Assembly (NCBI GenBank): GCA_030432655.1
Contig: JAUILA010000013.1
Location: 1-64,000 of the forward strand
Length of the DNA stretch: 64,000 bases
Direction: 5' to 3'
Source: Bacteroidia bacterium
GTDB taxonomy: Bacteria; Bacteroidota; Bacteroidia; Cytophagales; Cyclobacteriaceae
Each line of letters begins with the position of its first letter. Within the stretch, counting starts at the first letter, position 1. Both the position numbers and the translations under genes were made by a program. The notes below the pieces were generated by a model, which ran no database searches, had not been told where the DNA came from, and saw nothing but the letters and a program-made list of their open reading frames with translations. Below, in pieces: positions 43,715 to 51,947 of this stretch.

Positions 43715-44146
43715 ATGAAACAGATACTTTATATAATTGTAGTTACAGCATTATTTATGATTTCAGGGTCTGAAGTACCGGCACAATGTAATCCGGAAGC
43801 ATTCACCCAGAATTGTATCCCGAAGCTATCAAATGGCTTCAATTACCTGAAGAGCTACAAAATCAACGGAGCTGACGGAGCTAAAGACAAGGTAGAATAC
43901 TCGTATGTGTTCACGAAAGGTACGCAGTATATGATCAATGTTTGCGCAAACGGTGAAGGAACGGACGGCATTGTGGTGAACCTGTACGACAGCAATCGTA
44001 ACCGGGTGGCCAGCAGCAAGATTGACGGACAGTTCATTTCTGCTATAGCTTATCCCTGCAATAATACGGGGATCTACTACATACAGTATACGTTTGACAA
44101 TTCCAGCAGCTACTGCGGTGGCAGTGCCCTGGGTTTCAAACGGTAA
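43715..44146 (+). CDS. Small secreted protein
   Basis: 143 residues, signal peptide 1-23 (EVPAQ), mature beta-sandwich-like domain with four cysteines (CNPEAF, NCIPKL, INVCAN, AYPCNN, YCGG) that may form disulfides. The pattern SYVFTKGTQYMINVC...GIVVNLYDSN resembles pre-peptidase-type binding domains. Last gene of the Che-Sia-ABC cluster with the best ribosome-binding site of the operon, so it may be made in quantity. Possibly the exported cargo or an outside effector of the pathway (inference). Confidence 0.7.
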   Translation: MKQILYIIVVTALFMISGSEVPAQCNPEAFTQNCIPKLSNGFNYLKSYKINGADGAKDKVEYSYVFTKGTQYMINVCANGEGTDGIVVNLYDSNRNRVASSKIDGQFISAIAYPCNNTGIYYIQYTFDNSSSYCGGSALGFKR

Positions 44147-44272
44147 CTCTTATCGAAGAACACCCCCCCTGTCCGTCCTCAGGCGGAATTTTTGGCAGAA
44201 GGGTGTCATCCAGGGGGATTGTTTTTCGAATACCGGTCCGGAGCTGTCAAGGACAGCACGGATCATTCGTCT

Positions 44273-44298
44273 GGGGAGCCATCGGCTCCCTTTTTTTA
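44273..44298 (+). terminator. Terminator of the Che-Sia-ABC cluster
   Basis: GGGAGCC / GGCTCCC (44274-44280 with 44284-44290), 3-nt loop, then seven T. Confidence 0.9.
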
Positions 44299-44373
44299 TT
44301 CCAATAATTGCCCCCTTGAGGGGGCTATGGGGGTGTCTTTGTCCATCTCCCTCTCTTCCACTATCTTCACCTC

Positions 44374-45051
44374 ATGGCAACCGAAAAACGAATCTCCTTC
44401 CCGTTCCGGGGTCGCTTTTTTCAGCTCGGGGAAGCAGGAAAAGATACACGTGAAATCGTCTTCGTCCTCCACGGGCACGGGCAGCTGGCTCAGTATTTCA
44501 TCAGGAAATTCCAGGGCCTGGACAACGGGACCCGGATAGTATATGCCCCGGAAGGATTATCCCGCTATTACCTCGAAGGATTTACCGGGCGGGTCGGTGC
44601 CACCTGGATGACCAGGGAAGACCGGGAGAATGATATTATTAATTACATCACCTACCTCGATCAGCTCTATGAATCGGAAGCTGCCACCTGGCCGGAGAAT
44701 GTCCGTATTCATGTGATTGGGTTCTCCCAGGGTGCAGCCACTGCCACCCGCTGGATACTGAACGGAAAGATGAAAGCAGACCGGTTGATCCTGTGGGCCG
44801 GAATTCTCCCCTATGACATGGACATTGGAAAAAGTCGTGAAATACTAACGGAAATGGATACCATAAGTGTCCATGGCACCAGGGATCCTTACCTTACCGA
44901 TGAAACTACCAGGGAAATGACCCAACTTGCCGATAAATCAGGAGCTGCTTTTGAATATCATACGTTTGACGGCGAACATGTTATTGACGAGGAGATGCTG
45001 CTGGCGCTATTTACTCCCGGTGGACCATCGTCGCCATCGCCTGGGCAGTAG
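44374..45051 (+). CDS. Phospholipase/carboxylesterase-type alpha/beta hydrolase
   Basis: 225 residues, alpha/beta hydrolase fold: EIVFVLHGHGQLAQYF (oxyanion loop), nucleophile Ser in HVIGFSQGAATATRW (near 117-121), Asp in GTRDPYLTD (near 170) and His in DGEHVIDEEM (near 206). GxSxG with Gln after Ser is typical for the YpfH/carboxylesterase type. No signal peptide. Its 3' end overlaps the convergent SDR gene by 41 nt. The upstream gap (44147-44373) has a G/C-run repeat (CCCCTTGAGGGGGC) seen again at 50719. Confidence 0.85.
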   Translation: MATEKRISFPFRGRFFQLGEAGKDTREIVFVLHGHGQLAQYFIRKFQGLDNGTRIVYAPEGLSRYYLEGFTGRVGATWMTREDRENDIINYITYLDQLYESEAATWPENVRIHVIGFSQGAATATRWILNGKMKADRLILWAGILPYDMDIGKSREILTEMDTISVHGTRDPYLTDETTREMTQLADKSGAAFEYHTFDGEHVIDEEMLLALFTPGGPSSPSPGQ

Positions 45052-45763
45052 GCAGCACAAGCATGTCCGTAACATTTACGTGCGCCGGCCTGGTGATGAT
45101 ATAAAGAATATTATCAGCAATATCTTCAGAACGAAGAGGCTCCAGTCCTTCGTAAACTTTTTTAGCACGGTCTTCGTCACCTTTGAAACGAACCACTGAA
45201 AACTCCGTTTCCACAAGTCCGGGGTTAACTGCAGACACCCGTATTTTCGTTCCGTTCAGGTCAATCCTCAACCCCTGGTTAATCGCGTCCACCGCATGCT
45301 TTGATGCGCAGTAGACATTTCCGTTCGGGTAAACCTCTTTGCCGGCGATCGAACCAATGTTTACAATATGACCCGCATTACGTTTCTGCATATGTGGTAA
45401 TATGGCTTTAGTGACATACAAAAGTCCTTTAACATTTATATCGATCATGGCATCCCAGTCGTCCTCACTTCCCTCCTGCATGGGAGCCATTCCATGCGCG
45501 TTACCTGCATTGTTGACCAAAACGGCTATTTCCTTCCAATCTTCAGGGAGTGAATCTACTGCCTGGTGAACAGCTGCTCTGTCCCTTACATCAAATGATA
45601 AGGTATGAACCCTGACTTTCGAAGTTAATTGTGATTGAAGTTTGCTGAGCCGGTCCTGACGTCGTCCGCACAGAACAAGATCGTATCCATTATCTGCCAG
45701 CAAACGGGCCGTGGCTTCCCCGATTCCCGAGGTAGCGCCAGTGATAAATGCAATTTGAGACAT
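45011..45763 (-). CDS. Short-chain dehydrogenase/reductase
   Basis: 250 residues. Cofactor motif ITGATSGIGEATARLL (TGxxxGIG near 8-15) followed by CGRRQDR, which favours NADP. VLVNNAGNAHGMAP (NNAG), catalytic Ser near 141 and YCASKHAV (YxxxK near 154). SDR of the YdfG/serine-dehydrogenase-like type. Start ATG shares its last base with the stop of the porT gene (TAATG), so it is translationally coupled to ubiE-porT. Confidence 0.92.
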   Translation of the reverse strand: MSQIAFITGATSGIGEATARLLADNGYDLVLCGRRQDRLSKLQSQLTSKVRVHTLSFDVRDRAAVHQAVDSLPEDWKEIAVLVNNAGNAHGMAPMQEGSEDDWDAMIDINVKGLLYVTKAILPHMQKRNAGHIVNIGSIAGKEVYPNGNVYCASKHAVDAINQGLRIDLNGTKIRVSAVNPGLVETEFSVVRFKGDEDRAKKVYEGLEPLRSEDIADNILYIITRPAHVNVTDMLVLPTAQAMATMVHRE

Positions 45764-46509
45764 TATTGAAAATGAAGAATGAGAGAAATGGTATTGGTTT
45801 TCAGGTCGTCAATACCTTTGCCGTAGTCATTATTGAGATCGTCAAGCATATTGACCAATCCGCGTGAATACCTGATTTCAGGAGAGAATTTAAAAAGCGG
45901 ATAGTAAATATCAAAACCCGCCCCGATATCAAACGAAAAATTAAAGGTCTTTGTCTCCAGGTTGTCACCTCCGATATTGGCTATCTCATTTTTCCCGGAA
46001 GCTTCAAAACCAGGCTTTACCCCTCCTACGACGTACATCCGCATATTTCCGCGCCGTTCCGATTTGTATTTTAGCATGATCGGTAACTCAACCACGGTCG
46101 ACTCTACCGTTTCATTCTCCGTTGGATCATCTACATAATCGTATTGAACCACATATTCATTGAACGAAACCGTCGGCGTGAGGCGGAGATCAAAAAACTG
46201 CTCAATCCTGAAATTTATAATAAAGCCAAGGGCAAATCCCGGGGAGAATTTCGGACTGATGGCGTATACCGAATCGAATTCCTCCGACAGAAACCGCTCG
46301 CTGTATTTTAAGCTGTACGAGGTGGTGTGGCCGCCGATAATAAATCCATAGCTGAAATTTTTATTATCATAGCCGGGATTATTGATCTGCCTTCGCTTGG
46401 CTCCGTACTGTGCATCGGCGGTAAAAGCAAATGCCAGCAGAAGCACCAGCGTGATCAGGGCTTTTGGCCAGTGTAAATGGAGCTTATTCCAAATGTAAGC
46501 GGTCTGCAT
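45763..46509 (-). CDS. porT: PorT-family outer-membrane beta-barrel protein
   Basis: 248 residues with signal peptide (about 1-34, TADAQ). Mature barrel with FSYGFIIGGHTTSY, FALGFIINFRIEQFFDLRLTPTVSFNEYVVQYDY, VVELPIMLKYKSERRGNMRMYVVGG and a last strand TNTISLILHFQ. PorT is required for type IX secretion in P. gingivalis and gliding Bacteroidota, and often lies next to ubiE as here. Its start lies 55 nt inside the ubiE gene, and no later start codon gives a signal peptide. It is coupled to the SDR gene. Confidence 0.85.
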   Translation of the reverse strand: MQTAYIWNKLHLHWPKALITLVLLLAFAFTADAQYGAKRRQINNPGYDNKNFSYGFIIGGHTTSYSLKYSERFLSEEFDSVYAISPKFSPGFALGFIINFRIEQFFDLRLTPTVSFNEYVVQYDYVDDPTENETVESTVVELPIMLKYKSERRGNMRMYVVGGVKPGFEASGKNEIANIGGDNLETKTFNFSFDIGAGFDIYYPLFKFSPEIRYSRGLVNMLDDLNNDYGKGIDDLKTNTISLILHFQ

Positions 46510-47180
46510 CTTGTATTCGTAAAACCTGCCTTCTCCAGGATCTTAAGGAACCTGTTCCCGTCGGGAAAGGCTTCAACAGATTCAGGAAGGTAGGTATATG
46601 CTGCGTTATCTTTTGATATCAATTTTCCTAATTTGGGCAAAATCGCCTTAAAGTAAAAACCATAAAGCTGACGGAACGGAAAGCTTTTCGGCTGACTGAA
46701 TTCCAGTATCACTGCCTTTCCCCCGGGCTTCAGGACCCTGCACATATCAGTCAGTCCCTGCTCAAGGTGCTCAAAGTTCCTCACCCCAAAAGCAACGATC
46801 ACCGCGTCGAATTTATTGTCATCGAACAGTAATCTCTCCGAATCACCCATCTGAAGCTCGATGCGATCATCAAGCCCCTTTTTCTTCATTTTTTTTCGTC
46901 CTACGTCCAGCATCCCTTCCGAGATATCCACCCCGATAACCTTATCAGGATCCAGGGCAAGTGCTTCTATGGCAAAATCCCCGGTGCCGGTGGCAATATC
47001 CAGGATCAGTTTTGGCTGGTCCTTCTTAAGCATCCCGATGGCCTTTTTTCGCCAGATAATATCTATGCCGAGACTCAGGAAATGATTGAGAAAATCATAT
47101 TTCCCGCTGATGTTGTTAAACATCTCGGCCACCTGCTCTTTTTTCCCTGATTCTTTCTCCTTGTAAGGAACGACTGCCAT
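46455..47180 (-). CDS. ubiE: Demethylmenaquinone methyltransferase
   Basis: 241 residues from ATG 47180 (MAVVPYKEKESGKKEQ); an in-frame ATG at 47309 would add a charged lead read through the terminator and pyrimidine tract. SAM-binding ILDIATGTGDFAIEA (near 61-75), IGVDISEGMLDVGRKK and the family block VIVAFGVRNFEHLEQGL. Adds the last methyl group to the menaquinone ring; cytoplasmic or membrane-associated. First gene of ubiE-porT-SDR. Confidence 0.95.
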   Translation of the reverse strand: MAVVPYKEKESGKKEQVAEMFNNISGKYDFLNHFLSLGIDIIWRKKAIGMLKKDQPKLILDIATGTGDFAIEALALDPDKVIGVDISEGMLDVGRKKMKKKGLDDRIELQMGDSERLLFDDNKFDAVIVAFGVRNFEHLEQGLTDMCRVLKPGGKAVILEFSQPKSFPFRQLYGFYFKAILPKLGKLISKDNAAYTYLPESVEAFPDGNRFLKILEKAGFTNTRCRPLTFGISSIYTGQKP

Positions 47181-47271
47181 GGTTGTGATCTTTAGTAGTG
47201 CAAATATAGGAGTTTCTATCTCTTTCTCTTTCAGTACTCCCTCTCCGTCTCCCTCTGTTTCCCCCTCTCTC

Positions 47272-47299
47272 AAAAAAAGGGCCGCCCGGCCCTTTTTTG
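47272..47299. terminator. Bidirectional terminator
   Basis: AAAAAAAGGGCC / GGCCCTTTTTT stem. It ends the minus-strand OmpA-like gene. A pyrimidine-rich tract (CTCTTTC type, 47211-47270) lies between it and ubiE. Confidence 0.9.
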
Positions 47300-47329
47300 A
47301 AATAAACATTCACAATCCCGACAATGTTT

Positions 47330-49426
47330 TTATTCCGTTCCCCGTACTTCGGTAACCACAAACTCAACCCTCCGGTTAAGTTCCCTGCCTTCCAGTTCGT
47401 CATCATTACTGGCCAGCGGCTTTTCTTCCCCATATCCCATGGCAACCACCCGGCGGGCATCAATACCCTTGTTCACCAGGTAATTCTTCACGGCATTGGC
47501 GCGCCGCTGGGAAAGGTCCTTATTATAGGCTTTCGTTCCGATTTTATCAGTATGACCCGAGATCTCCACTTTCATGCCTGGATTCTGCGCCAGCATATTC
47601 TCCAACCTGTTAAGCTCGGTATAACTTTCATCCTGGAAGGTGGCTTTATCGAATTCAAAATAGATATTGCGCAGAACCTGTCGCGTGCCTACTTCCAGCT
47701 TGCGCAGTGTGACTGTACGCTCCAGTTGCTGTTCATCCGCTGAAGCCACAATGCTTCCCAGGTTTAGACTCTGGAATACATAGCCGTCTTTCTGTACAGC
47801 CAGTTCATATTCTTTAGGAGTTTTGGCATTGATCCTGAATTCATATACGCCTTCCTGCACACGCGACTTACCGGCTACCATATTATCCGGCCGGCTGCGT
47901 ACATCGACCGTGGCATCGACAGGTACCCCCTGTTCATTCAGCACTGTCACCAGCAATTCGACCGGCTGTACTGCCACTTCTGTTTCCGGCACCTCAACCG
48001 CCACAGGTGTAACATCACTGACCTCACTGCTGTCAGCTTCGTTGTTCTGGGCTACTATGTTCTCCGCCATGGTATCCTCATCCGGCACGGTCACCATATA
48101 AATATCTGTAAATCCCAGTCCGTCTTCCCGAACCGAAGCATAATACCCGCGCTGGCCATCCTTGGTACTTACGAAATACACGTCGTCATCCGGGGTATTA
48201 ATCGGATAGCCCAGGTTTTCAGGTTCGCCCCATTGTGAGTTGGCACTGTCATATTCTGCCCGGAAAATATCATGACCACCCATGCCTTTCCGGCCCTGCG
48301 AACTGAAGTAAAGTGTAATTCCGTCGTAGTCAATGAATGGTCCGTCATCGTCATACTCCGTATTGATTATGGCTCCGATATTCCTGGAACGCCCCCAATC
48401 GCCTTTTGCATCCTTTTCGGAATAGTAAATATCGATACCACCGAATCCTCCCGGACGATCACTGGCAAAAAATAACGTGTTTCCATCTGGTGAAATGGAG
48501 ATAGAACTCTCTTTAAATCCTTCGGAATTAATGTTTTCACTAAGCGGTTCCGGATAGGTCCAGGTTCCGTCTTCGTTACGTGTGGATGAATAAATGTCCC
48601 CGTTGTTCTCATCCTTGTAAAGGAACAGTGTTTTTCCGTCAGCAGAAAGTGCCAGGTTGGAATCATGGTACTGGGTGTTGATCACCTCTCCGATATTCTC
48701 CGCATATCCCCAGGTATCATTTTCCTTGGTAGCAATGAAAATGTCTTCGAATGGCTTGTTATCCCTGTCCACGTTCTGGTTCAGGTTGCCGTCCCGACGG
48801 CGCGTGGTGAAAATAAGAAGGGATTCATCTTCGTTCAGCACCGGTGCGTATTCCTCGTATTCGGAATTAATGGAATTTCCTACGTTCACAATAGAGTAAT
48901 GCGCAGGATTGGCGACGAATTCCTTGGCATTGTTACACTCGTAAATGCGACGGGATACTTCCGCCAGTTCCACTTTGTCCAGTCCGCGGTAGCCGTCTTC
49001 CTTGTTCAGTTTGTTGAGGTAGCGGTTGTAATAGGCCAGAGCATTATCGAAATCCATGCCGTACTGATAGCTGCGGCCGATCTGGTACATTATGTCGAAC
49101 CGGTAATTGGGCTCCACTTCCAGCACTTTCAGGAAATATTTAACCGCACGGTCCTTCCCGATGGTCAGAAGGTGATATTCTCCCGCCTTCCAGTTTGCCA
49201 CCACATTGTCCGGATCCGCTTCGGCCGCCAGTACATACAGATCACGCGCTTCCACCATCGCGGAAGTCGCATCCATGATCAGTTCGGCCTGGTTGATATA
49301 CTCCTGGGCTAATTCCTTGTTGGACTGTTCCTGGGCATATCCGGTAAATTGTAAGAAAAGAAGGAGGGATAAACTTCCAAAAAATAATTTCCCCCGTTCT
49401 GATAACGAAGATTTTAACCAGTTCAT
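47330..49426 (-). CDS. PorE-like OmpA protein (TPR, PD40 propeller, CRD, OmpA)
   Basis: 698 residues from ATG 49426 (a TTG at 49444 is also in frame). Signal peptide (cleavage near GYAQ), TPR-like repeats (about 20-150), WD40-like PD40 propeller (about 175-440, repeated SxDGKTLFLYKDENNGD-type blades), a carboxypeptidase-regulatory-like beta-sandwich (about 490-580) and a C-terminal OmpA domain (about 590-690, IYFEFDKATF and ISGHTDKIGTKAYNKDLSQRRANAV). This order is that of PorE, which links the type IX machine to peptidoglycan. It lacks a lipobox, unlike P. gingivalis PorE, so it may be another OmpA of the same plan. Confidence 0.87.
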   Translation of the reverse strand: MNWLKSSLSERGKLFFGSLSLLLFLQFTGYAQEQSNKELAQEYINQAELIMDATSAMVEARDLYVLAAEADPDNVVANWKAGEYHLLTIGKDRAVKYFLKVLEVEPNYRFDIMYQIGRSYQYGMDFDNALAYYNRYLNKLNKEDGYRGLDKVELAEVSRRIYECNNAKEFVANPAHYSIVNVGNSINSEYEEYAPVLNEDESLLIFTTRRRDGNLNQNVDRDNKPFEDIFIATKENDTWGYAENIGEVINTQYHDSNLALSADGKTLFLYKDENNGDIYSSTRNEDGTWTYPEPLSENINSEGFKESSISISPDGNTLFFASDRPGGFGGIDIYYSEKDAKGDWGRSRNIGAIINTEYDDDGPFIDYDGITLYFSSQGRKGMGGHDIFRAEYDSANSQWGEPENLGYPINTPDDDVYFVSTKDGQRGYYASVREDGLGFTDIYMVTVPDEDTMAENIVAQNNEADSSEVSDVTPVAVEVPETEVAVQPVELLVTVLNEQGVPVDATVDVRSRPDNMVAGKSRVQEGVYEFRINAKTPKEYELAVQKDGYVFQSLNLGSIVASADEQQLERTVTLRKLEVGTRQVLRNIYFEFDKATFQDESYTELNRLENMLAQNPGMKVEISGHTDKIGTKAYNKDLSQRRANAVKNYLVNKGIDARRVVAMGYGEEKPLASNDDELEGRELNRRVEFVVTEVRGTE

Positions 49427-49593
49427 AGTTTGATCTAAAGTCAAAAAAATAGCAACTCTAGCTGCTTAATCAGCTGAAATAAAACACAATTAACGACATT
49501 TTTCCCAATTAGGGAATCAATCTTCTTTCAAAATGTTGCTTTTGTACAGTAAATACCAAAATTTGACAAATATTTCATAATCATCGTTTTTCC

Positions 49594-50199
49594 ATGGATA
49601 TCAAAGATTCCCGGTTTATCACCAGTAGCAGCGCCCATAGCCAGTGTCCGCCCCCGGATTTGCCGGAATTCGCCTTTATTGGCCGATCGAATGTCGGCAA
49701 ATCTTCACTGATAAACATGCTTACGGCACGTAAGAATTTGGCCAAAGTTTCAGGAAAACCGGGTAAGACACAGCTGATCAATCATTTTCTGATTAATAAT
49801 GCCTGGTATCTGGTAGATCTGCCCGGTTACGGATGGGCAAAGGTGAGTAAATCGGAGAAACAAAAATGGGGAGAAATGATCCATGACTACCTGTTGGAAC
49901 GACGGAACCTCATGCTGATTTTTGTGCTGATTGACATCCGTCTGCCCCCGCAACCAATAGACATGGAATTTATTAACTGGCTGGGGGAGAATGGAATACC
50001 GCTGGCACTGGTATTTACTAAGGCAGACAAACTATCCCATAATAAAAACCAGAGTTCTGTCGCCCGCTTCAAACGTCAGCTCAAAAAAAACTGGGAGGAA
50101 CTGCCACCAATGTTCGTTACCTCCTCCATGAAAATTGAAGGTCGCGATAGGGTGCTCAGCTATATCGGGGATATGCTGGAGAATATCCCACCGGAGTAG
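49594..50199 (+). CDS. engB: Ribosome-biogenesis GTPase EngB
   Basis: 201 residues with the GTPase motifs FIGRSNVGKSSLIN (G1, near 33-46), KPGKTQLINHF (G2 Thr), VDLPGYGWAKVS (G3, near 72-83) and VFTKADKL (G4, near 144-151). TSSMKIEG is the G5 region. Length matches YihA/EngB (about 200). Helps 50S subunit maturation. Followed 69 nt later by the DUF5606 gene. Confidence 0.95.
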   Translation: MDIKDSRFITSSSAHSQCPPPDLPEFAFIGRSNVGKSSLINMLTARKNLAKVSGKPGKTQLINHFLINNAWYLVDLPGYGWAKVSKSEKQKWGEMIHDYLLERRNLMLIFVLIDIRLPPQPIDMEFINWLGENGIPLALVFTKADKLSHNKNQSSVARFKRQLKKNWEELPPMFVTSSMKIEGRDRVLSYIGDMLENIPPE

Positions 50200-50242
50200 T
50201 GAAAATTCATGTCAGATTTTACGTAGGCAGGTAACAATTTTC

Positions 50243-50250
50243 TAACTTTG
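50243..50250 (+). promoter_or_regulatory. Possible -7 box TAACTTTG
   Basis: Matches TAnnTTTG, 18 nt upstream of ATG 50269. The -33 region has no clear TTG. Confidence 0.45.
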
Positions 50251-50268
50251 CCGCCTAACGAACGAACT

Positions 50269-50703
50269 ATGAAATACAGCGATATTGCTTCCGTTACCGG
50301 AAAAGGCGGATTGTTTAAAGTGGTTAAACCAACGCGTACCGGAGTGATCCTGGAGGCCCTCGATGATTCCCGTAAAAAGCTGGTGGCCAATGCCGCACAG
50401 CGGATTTCCGTCCTCAGTGATATCAGTATCTATACCACCGACCAGGAAGGCTCCAAACCCCTGAGTGAGGTATTTCATATCATTTATGGCGAATTCGATG
50501 ATGATCCAGGCGTCAGCTCTTCTTCGGATGGTGAAGAATTGAAGGCATTCATGAAACACATTCTGCCCGACTTTGACGAACAGCGGGTGTATGTATCTGA
50601 TATCAAGAAACTGGTGACCTGGTACAAAATTCTGTACAAAGAACAGCCGGAGTTGCTCAAACAAGCTGATGATGGAGAAGAAGGAGAATCTTCAGATTCC
50701 TGA
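50269..50703 (+). CDS. DUF5606 protein
   Basis: 144 residues from ATG 50269 (an earlier in-frame ATG at 50248 lies inside the candidate -7 box and gives MPPNERTMK). Core blocks YSDIASVTGKGGLFKVVKPTRTGVILEALDD, HIIYGEF and YVSDIKKLVTWYKILYK are the conserved features of DUF5606, a Bacteroidota-wide family of unknown function. Acidic, low-complexity tail. Cytoplasmic. Confidence 0.93.
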   Translation: MKYSDIASVTGKGGLFKVVKPTRTGVILEALDDSRKKLVANAAQRISVLSDISIYTTDQEGSKPLSEVFHIIYGEFDDDPGVSSSSDGEELKAFMKHILPDFDEQRVYVSDIKKLVTWYKILYKEQPELLKQADDGEEGESSDS

Positions 50704-50718
50704 ACTAGCCACCCGCAC

Positions 50719-50850
50719 CTTCCCCCCATTGAGGGGGGCGTAGGGGGGTGTAACGGTGATGCTGGCGATGGTCGTAGCGTCCACGCTACGATTGGCAATA
50801 GTTCCATGGAAGAAAATACGAGAGGGTCGTAGCAACATGCTACGACCATC
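50719..50850. repeat. Intergenic GC-run and hairpin repeat
   Basis: CCCCCCATTGAGGGGGGC at 50721 resembles the run at 44311. GGTCGTAGCAACATGCTACGACC (positions 50825-50847) is a perfect hairpin with the GTCGTAGC core seen in the MITE-like repeats. No gene. Confidence 0.6.
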
Positions 50851-50865
50851 AACATGTTTCGTCCA

Positions 50866-51867
50866 TCAGCCTTCCTGCCCCCTGAACAACTCCTCCACCG
50901 CTTCCACCATATTGGTCGAACCAATGATCAGCGGCACGCGCTGATGGAGGTCTTCAGGCTGCAGGTCAAGAATTCGTTCCTGTCCCGTACTGGCACTCCC
51001 GCCCGCCTGTTCGATCAGGAACGCCAGTGCATTGCATTCGTACATTAATCGTAATTTACCTTTAGGGTCTTTTGCCGTGGATGGGTACATGTAAACGCCT
51101 CCCTTCAGCAGGTTCCGGTGGAAATCTGCCACGAGCGAACCGATATACCGGGCCGAAAAACCCTGTTCCCGGCAATTTTCAATATAGGTCCGAATGGCAG
51201 GGGGAAAACTGTGATATGATCCGTCATTGATACTGTATACCTTCCCGTCCCGGGGAATTTCCATGTTCGGATGTGAAAGGAAATATTCTCCAAGTGAAGG
51301 CTCGTAGGTAAATCCGTTCACGCCATGCCCCGTAGTGTAAACCAGCATGGTCGAGGACCCGTAAAGAAGATACCCCGCAGCCACCTGTTCCCTGCCCGGC
51401 TGCAAAACATCGTCGAGGGTCACACTGCTGCCCGGGGGTGTAACCCGGCGGTAAATGGAAAAAATCGTCCCGATGGAAACATTGACGTCAATATTGGATG
51501 ACCCGTCAAGCGGATCAATGGCGATCATGTATTTCCCGTTATTCTGCAGATCAGTAAATTCCTCATCTTCCTCGGAAATAATCACACTTGCCTCCCCTCC
51601 TTTGGTCAGGGCCCTGATGAAGCGGATATTCGCAAGCACGTCAAGCTTCTGCTGCTCTTCTCCCTGGATGTTCTGACTGCCTATTGCGCCCACAATATTG
51701 ATCAGACCGGCTTTATTGATTTCACGGTTGACTACCTTGCCGGCAAGGGCAATATCCCTCAATAATTGCGACAATTCACCGGTGGCAAATTGAAATTCAT
51801 CCTGCTTTTTCTTGATAAATCTGTCCAGTGTTGTGCCGATCGGCAGGGCAATTCGCGAATCCTCCAT
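50866..51867 (-). CDS. fbp: Fructose-1,6-bisphosphatase, class I
   Basis: 333 residues, standard class I length. Metal-binding block [26 protein letters not shown] (near 115-140), active-site [36 protein letters not shown] and [20 protein letters not shown]. It makes fructose-6-phosphate in gluconeogenesis. Start at ATG 51867, divergent from the aspartate kinase gene; an 80-nt AT-rich spacer holds a possible TAAATTTG box for this strand at 51910-51917. Confidence 0.97.
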   Translation of the reverse strand: MEDSRIALPIGTTLDRFIKKKQDEFQFATGELSQLLRDIALAGKVVNREINKAGLINIVGAIGSQNIQGEEQQKLDVLANIRFIRALTKGGEASVIISEEDEEFTDLQNNGKYMIAIDPLDGSSNIDVNVSIGTIFSIYRRVTPPGSSVTLDDVLQPGREQVAAGYLLYGSSTMLVYTTGHGVNGFTYEPSLGEYFLSHPNMEIPRDGKVYSINDGSYHSFPPAIRTYIENCREQGFSARYIGSLVADFHRNLLKGGVYMYPSTAKDPKGKLRLMYECNALAFLIEQAGGSASTGQERILDLQPEDLHQRVPLIIGSTNMVEAVEELFRGQEG

Positions 51868-51947
51868 GTAGTCCCTTTATTTTGTCGTGATTTAACTGCA
51901 TTTTGCGGGCAAATTTATAAAATTTTCATTCGCAAACGTTTGAATTT

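Noticed and set aside
47181-47309. Extended N-terminus of UbiE
   Set aside because: Reads through the terminator stem and a pyrimidine tract; the family starts at MAVVPYKEKE.
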